Shown in pieces: positions 1-8,893 of a stretch of 64,000 bases of DNA. The stretch spans positions 5,022,001 through 5,086,000 of the forward strand of contig NZ_CP121196.1 of NCBI RefSeq assembly GCF_039994875.1, given 5' to 3'. The position numbers and the translations under genes are program-made. Position 1 is the first letter of the stretch. Every line of letters starts with the position of its first letter. The DNA is from Telmatobacter sp. DSM 110680. GTDB taxonomy: Bacteria > Acidobacteriota > Terriglobia > Terriglobales > Acidobacteriaceae. The notes under the pieces were generated by a model. That model was not told the DNA's origin and did no database searches. It saw only the letters and a list, made by a program, of their open reading frames with translations.

Positions 1-2
1 TC

Positions 3-1172
3 TACTGGCGTGGGTTTCGCAGGTCCGGTCACGCCGGAGCAGCGTGGTGGGCCGCAGCGCTCGCATTCCTGTTGATATCCGTAAACTCAGGACCACGGAC
101 GATTTCGATTGCGTATCTCGCGATGTCATCAGAGCTTGCAATTCTCGAAGCTTACAAAGGGGGAAAGACACGGGCGCTCTGGCTGCTTCCGCCGCTCTTC
201 TGCATATGGATAAATCTGCATGGCAGCTGGCTCATCGGCCTGGCACTATTCGTGCTTTATATTCTGTGCGGCTCGTTTGAATTCAAGATGGGTGCCATCG
301 AGCAGGAGCCCTTCGCCCCTGCCGATCGCAATCGCCTTCTCACCGTGCTCGCGGTAAGTGTAGCCGTACTTCTAATCAATCCCTACGGCTGGCACTTGAT
401 GTGGAACCCCATCGACATGATGTCAAATCAGAAATTGAACATCGCCAATGTCATGGAGTGGAAGCCGCTCAATCTCAGCACCGCCGCCGGCGTTTCAGCT
501 TTTGCGGCGATGTGCCTCATGGTTGTCGCCAACGCATTCAAAGGACGCAAGTGGCGAATCTACGAGTTGGCTTTCATCTTTTTCGCATGGTACGCCGCGC
601 TGGATCACATGCGCTTTGCATTCCTGGCCGCCGTCATCACGACTCCGTTTCTTGCTGTCGACATTCGACGTGGCTTCAATCTCAGTTCTGACGAAAAGAC
701 GATTCCTGCGGCAAATGCCTTCATGGTTGCCGCCGCTGCGCTTGTCATCTTGTTTATCTTTCCCACCGAAAAAAACCTCAAGGAAAAGCTCGGCACATTT
801 TTCCCGATGCAGTCGCTTGAGCAGATACAGCCATCCTGGCGCACTTTCGACTCGGACACCGTCGGCGGGATGATGGCCTTTCTAGCCAAACCCGATTTCA
901 TTGACTCCCGCTTCGACATCTTTGAGCACCGTGGAGTTTTGGGCGACTACCTCAAGGCCATGTACCTGGTGTCACCTCTCGAAGTCTTCGATCATTACCG
1001 CATTGACCATGTTCTGGTCACGGATACGATGCCGGTCGCTTACCTCCTGAAACACACCGAGGGCTGGACAATCGTGAAGAGCGAAAAGACCGGTGAAGAC
1101 GTATATGTGACCTTTGCTCGAACGCCCGGAGCCCGGGCAGGTTCTTCCATCGTTGGGCCCACCAATAAATAG
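3..1172 (+). CDS. Polytopic membrane protein, GT-C glycosyltransferase-like (5' partial)
   Basis: The reading frame is open to the left window edge, so the N-terminus is missing; the first internal start-like codon is TTG at 72, but coding-type sequence continues upstream of it. The visible part has about eight hydrophobic segments separated by short loops. After the last one comes a soluble tail of roughly 130 residues containing SRFDIFEHRGVLGDYLKAM and a stretch about a position that 'could not be reached' by the enzyme's variable end (VLVTDTMPVAYLLKHTEG). This arrangement, a membrane bundle followed by a periplasmic tail, is common in GT-C-like lipid-linked sugar transferases of unknown substrate. 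I see no catalytic motif that would fix the function, and a generic integral membrane protein is equally possible. The next gene lies 212 bases downstream. Confidence 0.7.
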   Translation, partial: YWRGFRRSGHAGAAWWAAALAFLLISVNSGPRTISIAYLAMSSELAILEAYKGGKTRALWLLPPLFCIWINLHGSWLIGLALFVLYILCGSFEFKMGAIEQEPFAPADRNRLLTVLAVSVAVLLINPYGWHLMWNPIDMMSNQKLNIANVMEWKPLNLSTAAGVSAFAAMCLMVVANAFKGRKWRIYELAFIFFAWYAALDHMRFAFLAAVITTPFLAVDIRRGFNLSSDEKTIPAANAFMVAAAALVILFIFPTEKNLKEKLGTFFPMQSLEQIQPSWRTFDSDTVGGMMAFLAKPDFIDSRFDIFEHRGVLGDYLKAMYLVSPLEVFDHYRIDHVLVTDTMPVAYLLKHTEGWTIVKSEKTGEDVYVTFARTPGARAGSSIVGPTNK

Positions 1173-1254
1173 CTGATTACTGTTGATCCAGTGAATGCAT
1201 CTTGAGGTGAGGTTGACCAAGGTAGAATCGCCAGCCAGCGGAGCAACTCCCATT

Positions 1255-1281
1255 TTTACAGACGGTTACATCTCTTATAAT
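1255..1281 (+). promoter_or_regulatory. Sigma-70-like promoter upstream of cNMP-binding gene
   Basis: A perfect TATAAT hexamer lies at 1276-1281, with TTTACA (five of six matches to TTGACA) at 1255-1260 and a 15-base spacer. It is about 100 bases before the start codon at 1385. The spacer is slightly short, so the match is suggestive only. Confidence 0.4.
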
Positions 1282-1341
1282 CTCCGTTGTTGCTAATAGT
1301 TTCGACGGTCTCAAAAGCCTTTCGCTATTCAACCTTCCGGA

Positions 1342-1357
1342 TGTGACCCGTGTCACA
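1342..1357. promoter_or_regulatory. CRP-type palindrome TGTGA-N6-TCACA
   Basis: The site reads TGTGA, six bases (CCCGTG), then TCACA. This is the exact core of the CRP/FNR-family binding consensus. It lies 27 bases before the start codon of a cyclic-nucleotide-binding gene and downstream of the TATAAT at 1276. The downstream position would suit a repressor or roadblock, or an activator of a second, unseen promoter. Confidence 0.55.
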
Positions 1358-1384
1358 AGTCGAGGAATATATTCATGAAATTAT

Positions 1385-1855
1385 ATGTCGATAGGAATTA
1401 ATTTGACCGCAATGGCCACACGGACGGTTTGGAGTGCTTCGGTGAATTTTGACTCATCATCTTTCATCGCCGAGAAGGAGCTAATTGACGCTCTGGAAAG
1501 GCGCTCTTCCACTTTGATCTGCACGGAGTCCCGCCGCCTGTTCAACCAGGGAGGCAAACCAGCCGGTCTTTACATTCTGCGCAAAGGCACCGCATCCCTG
1601 ACTATGGAATCGCCCACGGGCGGGGACTTGATGTCTATCAAGTTACATCCCGGTTCCCTGTTGGGCCTCCCGGCGCTTATCGGCAATGAGCCTTACACGC
1701 TGACTGCCAGCGCCGATAAAGACGCTGAACTTGGATTTGTCACTCGCGAGGATTTCAACAGTCTCATGATGACCGATCCTTCGATTGCGGTCCGGGTATT
1801 GCGCGTCCTTGCGGCTGAAGTGCGAACCGCCCGCCACGCTATTTCAGAATTCTAA
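1385..1855 (+). CDS. Single-domain cyclic nucleotide-binding (Crp/Fnr-like) protein
   Basis: This 156-residue protein carries a cupin-type cNMP-binding fold from about residue 30 to 135. Visible family features are the early FNQGGKPAGLYILRKG strand-turn, a glycine-rich turn GGDLMSIKLHPGSLLGLPAL in the place of the phosphate-binding cassette, and a C-terminal helix rich in Val, Leu and Ala. It ends at residue 156 with no helix-turn-helix, whereas full Crp/Fnr regulators are about 220-240 residues. It probably senses a ligand and acts through a partner rather than binding DNA. An alternative ATG at 1412 would remove nine residues. The CRP-type palindrome just upstream suggests control by another Crp/Fnr regulator. 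The canonical Arg of cAMP binders is not obvious, so the ligand is unknown. Confidence 0.8.
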   Translation: MSIGINLTAMATRTVWSASVNFDSSSFIAEKELIDALERRSSTLICTESRRLFNQGGKPAGLYILRKGTASLTMESPTGGDLMSIKLHPGSLLGLPALIGNEPYTLTASADKDAELGFVTREDFNSLMMTDPSIAVRVLRVLAAEVRTARHAISEF

Positions 1856-1878
1856 AAACAACTGAAAAACCGGGACAC

Positions 1879-2595
1879 TCAACAGCGCAACGTCTTGCGT
1901 TTTTTTCCGATCTTTCCCGCCTTCTCATTCTTCTCGATATACGCAGTTGCCAACGGAACCTTGCACGCCGTGTCGCCCACATCCACCTTGACCGCGCCGA
2001 GTTGCTCGGCCACTGCCTTGGCTTCTTTCAGTAGCGGCTTTACATAGGTGCCTACAGCAATCACAAAACTGTTCATCGTCATCTTTACCCGGTTGGGCGC
2101 CGCGTTGATCTCCTTCTTCACCCTGGAAAGCAACTCTCTGACTTCGGTCAGATCCAGGCTTTCGTCCGGCCTGATCGACAACAATCCCGCATAAGTGCAC
2201 CATCCGGAAGCCGCGATTTGCGGGTCTTTCGAATTCATCCATTCCAATGCCAACTCTCGCGCCATCGCATTTTCTACCGCAAGCCATGGAACGGTGTATT
2301 CAGAAATCATCTGCAAATCCGATGCGCTCTTAGCCCACTTGTTCAGCTGCGTCTTGCTCAGCCTCGAGCCGTCGGCCACCATTCCGGCAAGGTACATCGC
2401 ATCCATGTTGCCGGTCTCATAGAGTTCGCACGCAAGATCCTGCTTACCCTTGATGGTCTTGGCAATTACCTTTAAATCCGCCACGCTGACGCCGTAAATA
2501 CGCTCGGGGTTCATCCCGTGCCGCGCATAAATTCTGCGTGTCTGTTCCTTGCCCTTCTTTTTCAGATCCGACATGATCGCGGCAACCGTCGTCAT
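1879..2595 (-). CDS. DNA alkylation repair protein, AlkD-like
   Basis: The protein (238 residues from the ATG at 2595) is built of helical HEAT-like repeats. It starts with SDLKKKGKEQTRRIYARHG and continues with GVSVADLKVIAKTIKG, ELYETGNMDAMYLAGM and WCTYAGLLSI, the pattern of the AlkD/AlkC-type DNA glycosylase superfamily. Family members remove bulky or alkylated bases by holding DNA in a concave surface. The frame is open up to 2700, but the upstream stretch reads poorly; ATG at 2595 or 2574 is more likely. It is divergent from recG, with about 170 bases between, so two DNA-maintenance genes may share a regulatory region. Enzymatic activity is inferred from family only. Confidence 0.8.
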   Translation of the reverse strand: MTTVAAIMSDLKKKGKEQTRRIYARHGMNPERIYGVSVADLKVIAKTIKGKQDLACELYETGNMDAMYLAGMVADGSRLSKTQLNKWAKSASDLQMISEYTVPWLAVENAMARELALEWMNSKDPQIAASGWCTYAGLLSIRPDESLDLTEVRELLSRVKKEINAAPNRVKMTMNSFVIAVGTYVKPLLKEAKAVAEQLGAVKVDVGDTACKVPLATAYIEKNEKAGKIGKKRKTLRC

Positions 2596-2762
2596 TGCTT
2601 GATTGGCCCTCTCGGTCCAGCCGGTTTGCAATTGCTGGATGGCGCTGATTATCCCTTCCTTCGCCCTCTGATTGCAACGCAGAAACGCGCTCACTTGCAA
2701 TCCTCACATCGCGCTTCCGCGCATCGGTACGCGCTCGGGCCAAATGCGTTAGCATCCGGAGT

Positions 2763-5042
2763 GTGCCCGGCCTTGATAGTCCAGTAAAGTTTGTGCGCGG
2801 TGTCGGTCCGCAACTGTCGGAGATGCTCGCGGCCAAAGGCATTCAGACCGCTGAGGATCTGCTTTACCATCTTCCCTTTCGCTATGAGGACCGCCAGAAT
2901 CCGCGCAGTCTCGACGAACTGAAACCCGGAGAAACCGCCAGCGTGATCGCCGAGGTACGCGGCTCCGCACTTCTGCGCACGCGTCGAATGCCGCTATTTG
3001 AACTCACCGTAGGTCAGGGGCGCCACGTGCTCAAATGCATCTGGTTTCACGCCACCTATCTCGAGGGCAAATTTCACGCAGGACAAACCGTAGCCCTCTA
3101 CGGAAAAGTTGAGCCATCTCGCTCGACCAGCAACTTCAAAATGATTCAGCCGCAGTTCGAGATTTTGCCCGACGCGAGCGATGATGCGGAGACGCGCTTG
3201 CTTGAAGTCGGCCGCATTACGCCTGTCTACGAATCGCTGGGCGGGTCCCGGTTGGCTTCGCGCTGGCAGCGCAAAGTGATCTTCAATCTACTCGATGCTG
3301 TGCGTGGAAATGTGCTGGAATGCCTGCCGGCGCAGATGCTCGGCCGGCTTGACATGCCGGATCGCGAAACATCTTTGCGCGAGGTCCACTTTCCACCGGA
3401 AGGCACTTCGCTCACGCAACTGCAATCCTGGGCAACGCCTGCCCATCGTCGCTTGATCTTTGAGGAACTCTTCTTTCTCGAGTTAGGCCTTGAGTTGAAA
3501 CGGCGTCGCATGCGCGAACGAGCCGGAATCGCGTTCGAGACCAACAACAAAGTCCGCGAAGCCATCCGCGAAGTGCTGCCGTTTCATCCCACCGCGGCAC
3601 AAAAACGCACCCTCGGCGAAATCGTCACAGACATGCGTGCGTCCAGTCCCATGCGGCGGCTGTTGCAAGGCGATGTCGGCTCTGGCAAAACCATCGTGGC
3701 GCTGCAGGCCATGCTCGTGGCAATTGAGAACGGATATCAAGCCGCGCTAATGGCGCCCACCGAAATCCTTGCAACCCAACATTTTCTGGCGGCTCGCAAA
3801 CTCCTCGAGCGCTCATCGCGAAAATACCGCACGATACTTCTCACCGGTTCGCTCGATGAAGATCGCAAGCGCACCAATCGCGGAATGATCAATCGCGGCG
3901 AGGCGCAACTGGTCATCGGCACACATGCTTTGATCGAGGAAAATGTCGAATTCGACCGTCTTGGTCTCGTAGTCGTCGACGAACAGCACCGCTTCGGTGT
4001 GATGCAGCGCTTCAAGCTGATGAAGAAACCAAATCAGCCAGAGCCGGATGTGCTCGTGATGACCGCAACGCCGATACCACGCACGCTGGCGCTGTCGCTC
4101 TATGGCGATCTTGATGTCAGCATCCTCGACGAACTCCCTCCCAGACGCACCCCGATCGTCACTCGACGCGTGCCGGAAGAGCGATGTGAAGATGTCTGGG
4201 ACTTCGTGCGCAAGCAGGTGGCCCAGGGACGACAGGCGTACATCGTGTATCCCGTGATCGAGGGCAGCAGCGACGACCAGCCAGAACTGGACTTTTCGCA
4301 TGACGAACCTTCCGCGGCAGTTTCTGAACCGGCCTCACGTTCCGCTAGAACCGCGCGTAAAGGGAAGACCGCAGATCTCTTCTCAAGCATCTCGGGCCAG
4401 AAACCTACGCCGAAAATTAAAGGAGCAGAGCTCAAGTCTGCCGTCTCGATGCACGAGAAACTGCGTACCGGCCCCCTCAAAGGATTGCGCGTCGGTCTGC
4501 TGCACGGCCGCCTCGATCCTGACGACAAGGAAATCATCATGCGCCGATTCCAGCGCGGTGAAATCGATGTGCTGGTGGCAACAACCGTCGTCGAAGTCGG
4601 CGTGGACGTTCCAAACGCCACCGTGATGGTGGTAGAGCACGCAGAACGCTTCGGCCTTGCACAATTGCACCAGCTTCGCGGCCGGGTCGGTCGTGGCGCT
4701 GCCAAAAGCTACTGCATCCTCATCACCGGGCAAAAAGTCTCTGAGCAGGCTGAAGAACGACTCGGCGCCATGGTCAGAACGCAGGACGGTTTTGAACTGG
4801 CAGAACTTGACCTCACCATGCGTGGCCCGGGAGAGTTTTTTGGTACCCGCCAGGCCGGCCTCCCGGATTTCCGGGTCGCCAACCTGGTGCGCGACCGTGC
4901 CTTGCTGGAACTCGCCAAGCGCGAAGCAGAGACGTTCGCCACCGCCAAGTCAGGCGAAGGGACCGAAGCAGAGCGTGGTCGCGTATGGGCCCGCCTTAAA
5001 GAGTCGTGGCAGCGCCGCTACGGACTGGTAGAAGCCGGTTAG
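2763..5042 (+). CDS. recG: ATP-dependent DNA helicase RecG
   Basis: RecG remodels stalled replication forks and branch-migrates Holliday junctions. The GTG start at 2763 gives 759 residues. The N-terminal wedge/OB region (about 1-250) begins with the family's KFVRGVGPQLSEMLAAKGI. Walker A is GDVGSGKT at 303-310, the DEQH box is at 406-409, and the helicase C-terminal motifs TTVVEVGVDVPNATVM and QLRGRVGRG follow. E. coli RecG is 693 residues. Here the extra length is largely a hydrophilic Ser/Ala/Lys-rich insertion at about 501-556, between the two helicase lobes. No key motif is missing. Confidence 0.97.
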   Translation: MPGLDSPVKFVRGVGPQLSEMLAAKGIQTAEDLLYHLPFRYEDRQNPRSLDELKPGETASVIAEVRGSALLRTRRMPLFELTVGQGRHVLKCIWFHATYLEGKFHAGQTVALYGKVEPSRSTSNFKMIQPQFEILPDASDDAETRLLEVGRITPVYESLGGSRLASRWQRKVIFNLLDAVRGNVLECLPAQMLGRLDMPDRETSLREVHFPPEGTSLTQLQSWATPAHRRLIFEELFFLELGLELKRRRMRERAGIAFETNNKVREAIREVLPFHPTAAQKRTLGEIVTDMRASSPMRRLLQGDVGSGKTIVALQAMLVAIENGYQAALMAPTEILATQHFLAARKLLERSSRKYRTILLTGSLDEDRKRTNRGMINRGEAQLVIGTHALIEENVEFDRLGLVVVDEQHRFGVMQRFKLMKKPNQPEPDVLVMTATPIPRTLALSLYGDLDVSILDELPPRRTPIVTRRVPEERCEDVWDFVRKQVAQGRQAYIVYPVIEGSSDDQPELDFSHDEPSAAVSEPASRSARTARKGKTADLFSSISGQKPTPKIKGAELKSAVSMHEKLRTGPLKGLRVGLLHGRLDPDDKEIIMRRFQRGEIDVLVATTVVEVGVDVPNATVMVVEHAERFGLAQLHQLRGRVGRGAAKSYCILITGQKVSEQAEERLGAMVRTQDGFELAELDLTMRGPGEFFGTRQAGLPDFRVANLVRDRALLELAKREAETFATAKSGEGTEAERGRVWARLKESWQRRYGLVEAG

Positions 5043-5057
5043 TGATCGAGCCGCCGA

Positions 5058-5462
5058 TTAATGCGGCGCCTGCGCTGCTGTATCTTTTTCTTCATTCATC
5101 GCGAACGTCTGAATCTCAAGATCAACGCTTACGATCTCCTCACTGCAGTCTTTCCGGACCAGCCGCGTGCATTGGCAAAGTTCGGTAAAACGAATGTGCG
5201 CATTCTGGCTCAGCTCAACACCGGCAGCGATGAGAATGCTGTAGATCTCGAGGCACGACTGCCGCTCAAATTCGAACAAAATGTCGATGAGACCCTCATC
5301 GCTGGCACTGCGGCTCAAAACCCAGCCCCCGCATCCCAGGATCGCGCCGGTAACGGATCGAACGACCCTATTCGGCTCTTCCCTGGAGATCGCTCTCATC
5401 TGTAAAGCCCACGGAATCGCGCCCGGCTGCTGGGCATCGCGGAAGGTCAAAGCCTGTTTCAT
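5058..5462 (-). CDS. Conserved-looking hypothetical protein
   Basis: The ATG at 5462 gives 134 residues; the same frame extends upstream to 5630, but those residues have no coding character. Notable stretches are VVRSVTGAILGCGGWVLSRS, LFEFERQSCLEIYSILIAAG and LSQNAHIRFTELCQCTR, a mixed alpha/beta pattern consistent with a folded small domain. No signal peptide or membrane segment is seen. It lies convergent with recG (15 bases) and head-to-head with acpS. I do not recognise a domain. The frame on the opposite strand is rich in Asn, Pro and Arg and looks like the shadow. Confidence 0.65.
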   Translation of the reverse strand: MKQALTFRDAQQPGAIPWALQMRAISREEPNRVVRSVTGAILGCGGWVLSRSASDEGLIDILFEFERQSCLEIYSILIAAGVELSQNAHIRFTELCQCTRLVRKDCSEEIVSVDLEIQTFAMNEEKDTAAQAPH

Positions 5463-5586
5463 AACTGATGTATCGGCAGGGTGGATGGAAAGATCATGGT
5501 GTGCGCTGGCGGGTTCAGTAAGCACGCGAATTCCGGACTTGCACACAGAAGCAAACTGGTCGCGGGGTGTTAGCTTGGTACACAAC

Positions 5587-5964
5587 ATGATTGTCGGCAG
5601 CGGCATTGATCTTGTTGAAATAGCACGCATCCAGCAGTCCCTCGAACGCTATGGGAAGCGCTTTCTCGACCGTGTCTTCACTGCTGCGGAACAGGCCTAC
5701 TGCATGCGCAAACGCAACGCCGCCGAAAGCCTCGCAGCCCGCTTTGCCGCCAAGGAAGCGGGAGCAAAAGCGCTGGGCACCGGCATCAGCCGCGGCGTTA
5801 ACTGGCTCGAAATCGAGGTGATACGGGAGCCCGGCGGCCGCCCTGGTCTCCGCTTCCACGGCCGGGCAGCGGAGATCGCTTCCCAGCTGGGCGTTGCCCG
5901 CGCAGCGCTGTCGATCACCCACACGGCAAGCCTCTCCATGGCAAACGTAATCCTCGAGAGCTGA
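5587..5964 (+). CDS. acpS: Holo-[acyl-carrier-protein] synthase
   Basis: AcpS transfers 4'-phosphopantetheine from CoA to the conserved serine of acyl carrier protein. The ATG at 5587 starts with IVGSGIDLVEIARI, which contains the magnesium-binding Asp, and is followed by RFLDRVFTAAEQAYC and ESLAARFAAKEAGAKALGTG, which holds the second metal ligand Glu and the CoA-binding Lys. It ends with the typical ALSITHTASLSMANVIL strand. The length of 125 residues is normal for the family. The frame is open far upstream, but the family's N-terminus fixes the start. The next gene on this strand starts 180 bases later. Confidence 0.96.
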   Translation: MIVGSGIDLVEIARIQQSLERYGKRFLDRVFTAAEQAYCMRKRNAAESLAARFAAKEAGAKALGTGISRGVNWLEIEVIREPGGRPGLRFHGRAAEIASQLGVARAALSITHTASLSMANVILES

Positions 5965-6144
5965 TCCGATTTGCGCAAAGCTAACCCTCATTTCTGCATG
6001 AAGATGCTGTGCCAGATCTCTTCTGGTCCTTTAGCATTCCTTTTACCGACAGGTTTACCTCAAGCGCTGGTAACCCCTGCCCTTTCTGCTATTCTCAAGG
6101 CGATGAGGTTGTCCGGTCGGGTCAACATCATCAAGGGGATTTGA

Positions 6145-7221
6145 GTGCCGAGCCGCAAAGAGATTCAGTGGTCCCAGCTGAGAGTTGGCGCATTGGTCCT
6201 GGCGGCCTTGGCCGTTCTGGTTCTTGTCATCCTCCTCATGTCGTCAGCCAGCGGCGGCCTGTTCGCGCATAAACTCACCCTTCGCACCTACTTCAATAAC
6301 GCCGGCGGCCTAAAAAGTGGCGCCCCCGTTACGCTCGAAGGCGTGACCATCGGAAACATCACCAAGATCCGTGTTGTTCCCGAGCGTAGCCCCACCCCTG
6401 TGGAAGTTTCCATGCGGGTTGGCGGCGAATACATTCACTTTTTGCATTCCGACTCAACTACATCCATCGTGCAAGCCGGTGTTTTAGGCGACAGCTTCGT
6501 CGATATCACTTCCGCCCACGCCACGGGGCCGGCGCCAGCCAACAACACCGAACTCCGTTCGACTGAAGCTCCCAGTTTGCAAGGCGTTATCAGCGCCAGC
6601 CAGGACTCCATCGACCAGATCACCAAGCTGATGAAAAACGCCAACATCCTCATGGACACCCTCAACTCCAAGCGAGGCACCATCGGCGGCTTCATCAACG
6701 ACCCAGCCTTTTACGCCAAACTCAACCACATCGCCGATAACCTCGATAAGTTGACCGGAGCCATCAACAACGGCCAGGGCACCCTCGGCAAACTCGTCAA
6801 CGACGACACGCTCTACACGCACGTCGATTCCGTCGTTGGCCGCTTTGACAACATCGCCCAGGGAATACAGAACGGCCAGGGAACCGCCGGGAAACTGGTC
6901 AAGGACGACACCCTCTATAACAACCTTAATTCCACCGTCGCCAATGCTAATCAATTGCTGGCCGACGTGAATTCAGGAAAGGGTTCGATCGGCAAGCTGG
7001 CGAAGGATCCCGAATTCGCCAAGAAACTGGATGACGCCGTAACCCGCTTGGATAGCCTTCTCACCGGCATCGACGAAGGCAAGGGCACCATCGGACAGCT
7101 CATGCAGAATCGTTCGGTGTACGACCATACCGACCAGACCATGGATCAGGCCAAACAACTCCTCCAGGCCATTCGCCAGGATCCCAAAAAATACTTCGTG
7201 ATTCGCCTCAAGCTTTTCTAA
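6145..7221 (+). CDS. MCE/MlaD family lipid-transport protein
   Basis: The GTG at 6145 has AAGGGG seven bases upstream. The 358-residue protein has one N-terminal membrane anchor (about 14-34) and then the MCE domain (about 43-120: LRTYFNNAGGLKSGAPVTLEG, and VQAGVLGDSFVDIT). MCE proteins form periplasmic rings that move phospholipids between the membranes as part of an ABC system. The C-terminal half holds about five repeats of roughly 34 residues built around GQGTLGKLVNDDTLY, separated by helices; such repeats are predicted to form a tube. The permease (MlaE) and ATPase (MlaF) partners are not in the window. Confidence 0.9.
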   Translation: MPSRKEIQWSQLRVGALVLAALAVLVLVILLMSSASGGLFAHKLTLRTYFNNAGGLKSGAPVTLEGVTIGNITKIRVVPERSPTPVEVSMRVGGEYIHFLHSDSTTSIVQAGVLGDSFVDITSAHATGPAPANNTELRSTEAPSLQGVISASQDSIDQITKLMKNANILMDTLNSKRGTIGGFINDPAFYAKLNHIADNLDKLTGAINNGQGTLGKLVNDDTLYTHVDSVVGRFDNIAQGIQNGQGTAGKLVKDDTLYNNLNSTVANANQLLADVNSGKGSIGKLAKDPEFAKKLDDAVTRLDSLLTGIDEGKGTIGQLMQNRSVYDHTDQTMDQAKQLLQAIRQDPKKYFVIRLKLF

Positions 7222-7303
7222 GTCGCAGGAGTTTCAGTCGATCTGGCGATTTTTGAGGAACTTCCGCAAGCATCCATGCGTTTCTAAGTCATCGGAGGTC
7301 GGA

Positions 7304-7942
7304 ATGTTCCCCAAGGCTCGAATCGCTACAGCCGCAGTCTGCCTACTCGCCGCCGCATGCGCGGTCACTCTTGTCTTTCGCCCCATGAACCTTGTCCACG
7401 CCGATCGAATCTCCGCACCAAGCTACAACGACAAAGGCGATCTGCTTCCGCTCAAGGATTACCGCGAGTGGATCTACATCACATCTGGCATTGACATGAG
7501 CTATTCGCCCAAAGCCATGGAGATGCAGGGGCAATCCGTGTTCGACAACGTCTTCGTCAATCCTGCGGCTTATCGCAGCTTCGTCGCAACCGGAACGTGG
7601 CCCGATAAGACAGTCATGGTCCTTGAGGTGCGCCGAGCAAAAAGCAAAGGATCAATCAACCAGCAGGGACACTTTCAGGACACCGCGATCACCGGCCTCG
7701 AGGTCCATGTGAAAGATGAAGCTCGATTCCCCGGCAAGTGGGCCTTCTTTGATTTTGATGCGCCCGATAAAACCGGCACGCTGATTCCAAAGGGAGCTCC
7801 TTGCTACACCTGCCACGCCGCCCACGCGGCCGTTGATACGACTTTCGTGCAGTTCTACCCCACGCTATTGCCCATCGCGAAAGCCAAAGGAGCACTCTCC
7901 GAAGCGTTCCTAAAAGAAGAATCTGCCGAAGCCTCAAAGTAG
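7304..7942 (+). CDS. Exported cytochrome P460-like haem protein
   Basis: The ATG at 7304 is preceded by GGAGG six bases upstream; an in-frame start at 7253 is less likely. The 212-residue product has an N-terminal signal segment (ATAAVCLLAAACAVTLVF). The body contains DYREWIYITSGIDM and VFVNPAAYRSFVATGTWPD, the pattern of the cytochrome P460 family. A single c-type haem motif CYTCH is at 167-171. P460 proteins oxidise hydroxylamine or related small molecules in the periplasm, but many family members have unknown substrates. It follows the MCE gene by 82 bases and may be co-transcribed. Convergent with the next gene (12 bases). Confidence 0.85.
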   Translation: MFPKARIATAAVCLLAAACAVTLVFRPMNLVHADRISAPSYNDKGDLLPLKDYREWIYITSGIDMSYSPKAMEMQGQSVFDNVFVNPAAYRSFVATGTWPDKTVMVLEVRRAKSKGSINQQGHFQDTAITGLEVHVKDEARFPGKWAFFDFDAPDKTGTLIPKGAPCYTCHAAHAAVDTTFVQFYPTLLPIAKAKGALSEAFLKEESAEASK

Positions 7943-7954
7943 CAAAGTTTTGTA

Positions 7955-8893
7955 TTAAAGCCCTGCTTCACCGCGAAAAATCATCCAGAATCGAATGAAG
8001 CACTTCAGGCGCACCAACTGAAAGTAGTCGTGCGCGATCAGGTAGAAGACGACCGCCCCTGCCCACACCATATGCAGCGCATCCCCACCAAGCTGATCGC
8101 TAAAGGGAAGAGGTGCCGCCGACAACACCATAGCCAGAATCATCAACGCCAGGTTCACAATCCCCATCACCATGCCAATTTCGACCAGCTCAGAAGTGAA
8201 CGTCTTCCCCAGTCGCAGGCCCTCGCCTAGCGCGGCCAACGGAGTCCGCTTCTCAAACAACATCAGCACCGGGGCTACGGAAACAATCCAGCCCAGCAAA
8301 GCCCACACCGTAAAAAACGCCAGCGATAGAAAGATCAGCCAGATGGCAAACCCGATCAGGTCCGGCTCACCACTGGCAGGAAAATGAGCCTGCGCCGCCC
8401 GACCTACAGACAGAAACCATCCCGCGCAAACCCCGCCAAACAGAGCTAGCCAGACAGTCTGCAGCATCATCATCGATGCCGGACGAAACTTCAGACGCGG
8501 ATCCATGCGATAGAACGCAAGGCTGCGGCCGAGGCCCGAGATCACGATCCATGCTAGTGCAGCGATGGGAACCAGCCACTTAAGTTCGTGCGCTATCAGC
8601 GGCTCATACCTCGCAAACGCACGGCTCAACTGCGCTGCCGCGATCCATGGATTCTGCACATCGATGTTGTGCAGTCCCGAATCTTCAAGCGTGAGAAGGC
8701 CGAGCACATGCTGCAGACGCGCCCAGCAAACTAACAGAAACGGAACGCCAAACAGCCAGCGCCAGCCCACCTCAATCGCGACAATCTCGGGCCGCCGCAG
8801 CATCCAGCCCATCTGGTCGACCAGCGTCTGCGTGCCGCGAACCTGCGCCGCTCGGCGGTCTGCGATCACTTGAGCCTCAACTGCATTGCGCAT
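7955..8893 (-). CDS. Integral membrane protein coupled to leuS
   Basis: This 312-residue protein has about five to six hydrophobic segments: near FGVPFLLVCWARL, LVPIAALAWIVIS, MMMLQTVWLALFGGVCAGWF, FAIWLIFLSLAFFTVWALLGW, GMVMGIVNLALMILAMVL and HMVWAGAVVFYLIAHDY. There is no recognisable transporter or enzyme motif. Its ATG overlaps the leuS stop codon (TAATG), so translation is probably coupled to leuS. The function is unknown; no role in tRNA charging can be read from the sequence. Confidence 0.85.
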   Translation of the reverse strand: MRNAVEAQVIADRRAAQVRGTQTLVDQMGWMLRRPEIVAIEVGWRWLFGVPFLLVCWARLQHVLGLLTLEDSGLHNIDVQNPWIAAAQLSRAFARYEPLIAHELKWLVPIAALAWIVISGLGRSLAFYRMDPRLKFRPASMMMLQTVWLALFGGVCAGWFLSVGRAAQAHFPASGEPDLIGFAIWLIFLSLAFFTVWALLGWIVSVAPVLMLFEKRTPLAALGEGLRLGKTFTSELVEIGMVMGIVNLALMILAMVLSAAPLPFSDQLGGDALHMVWAGAVVFYLIAHDYFQLVRLKCFIRFWMIFRGEAGL

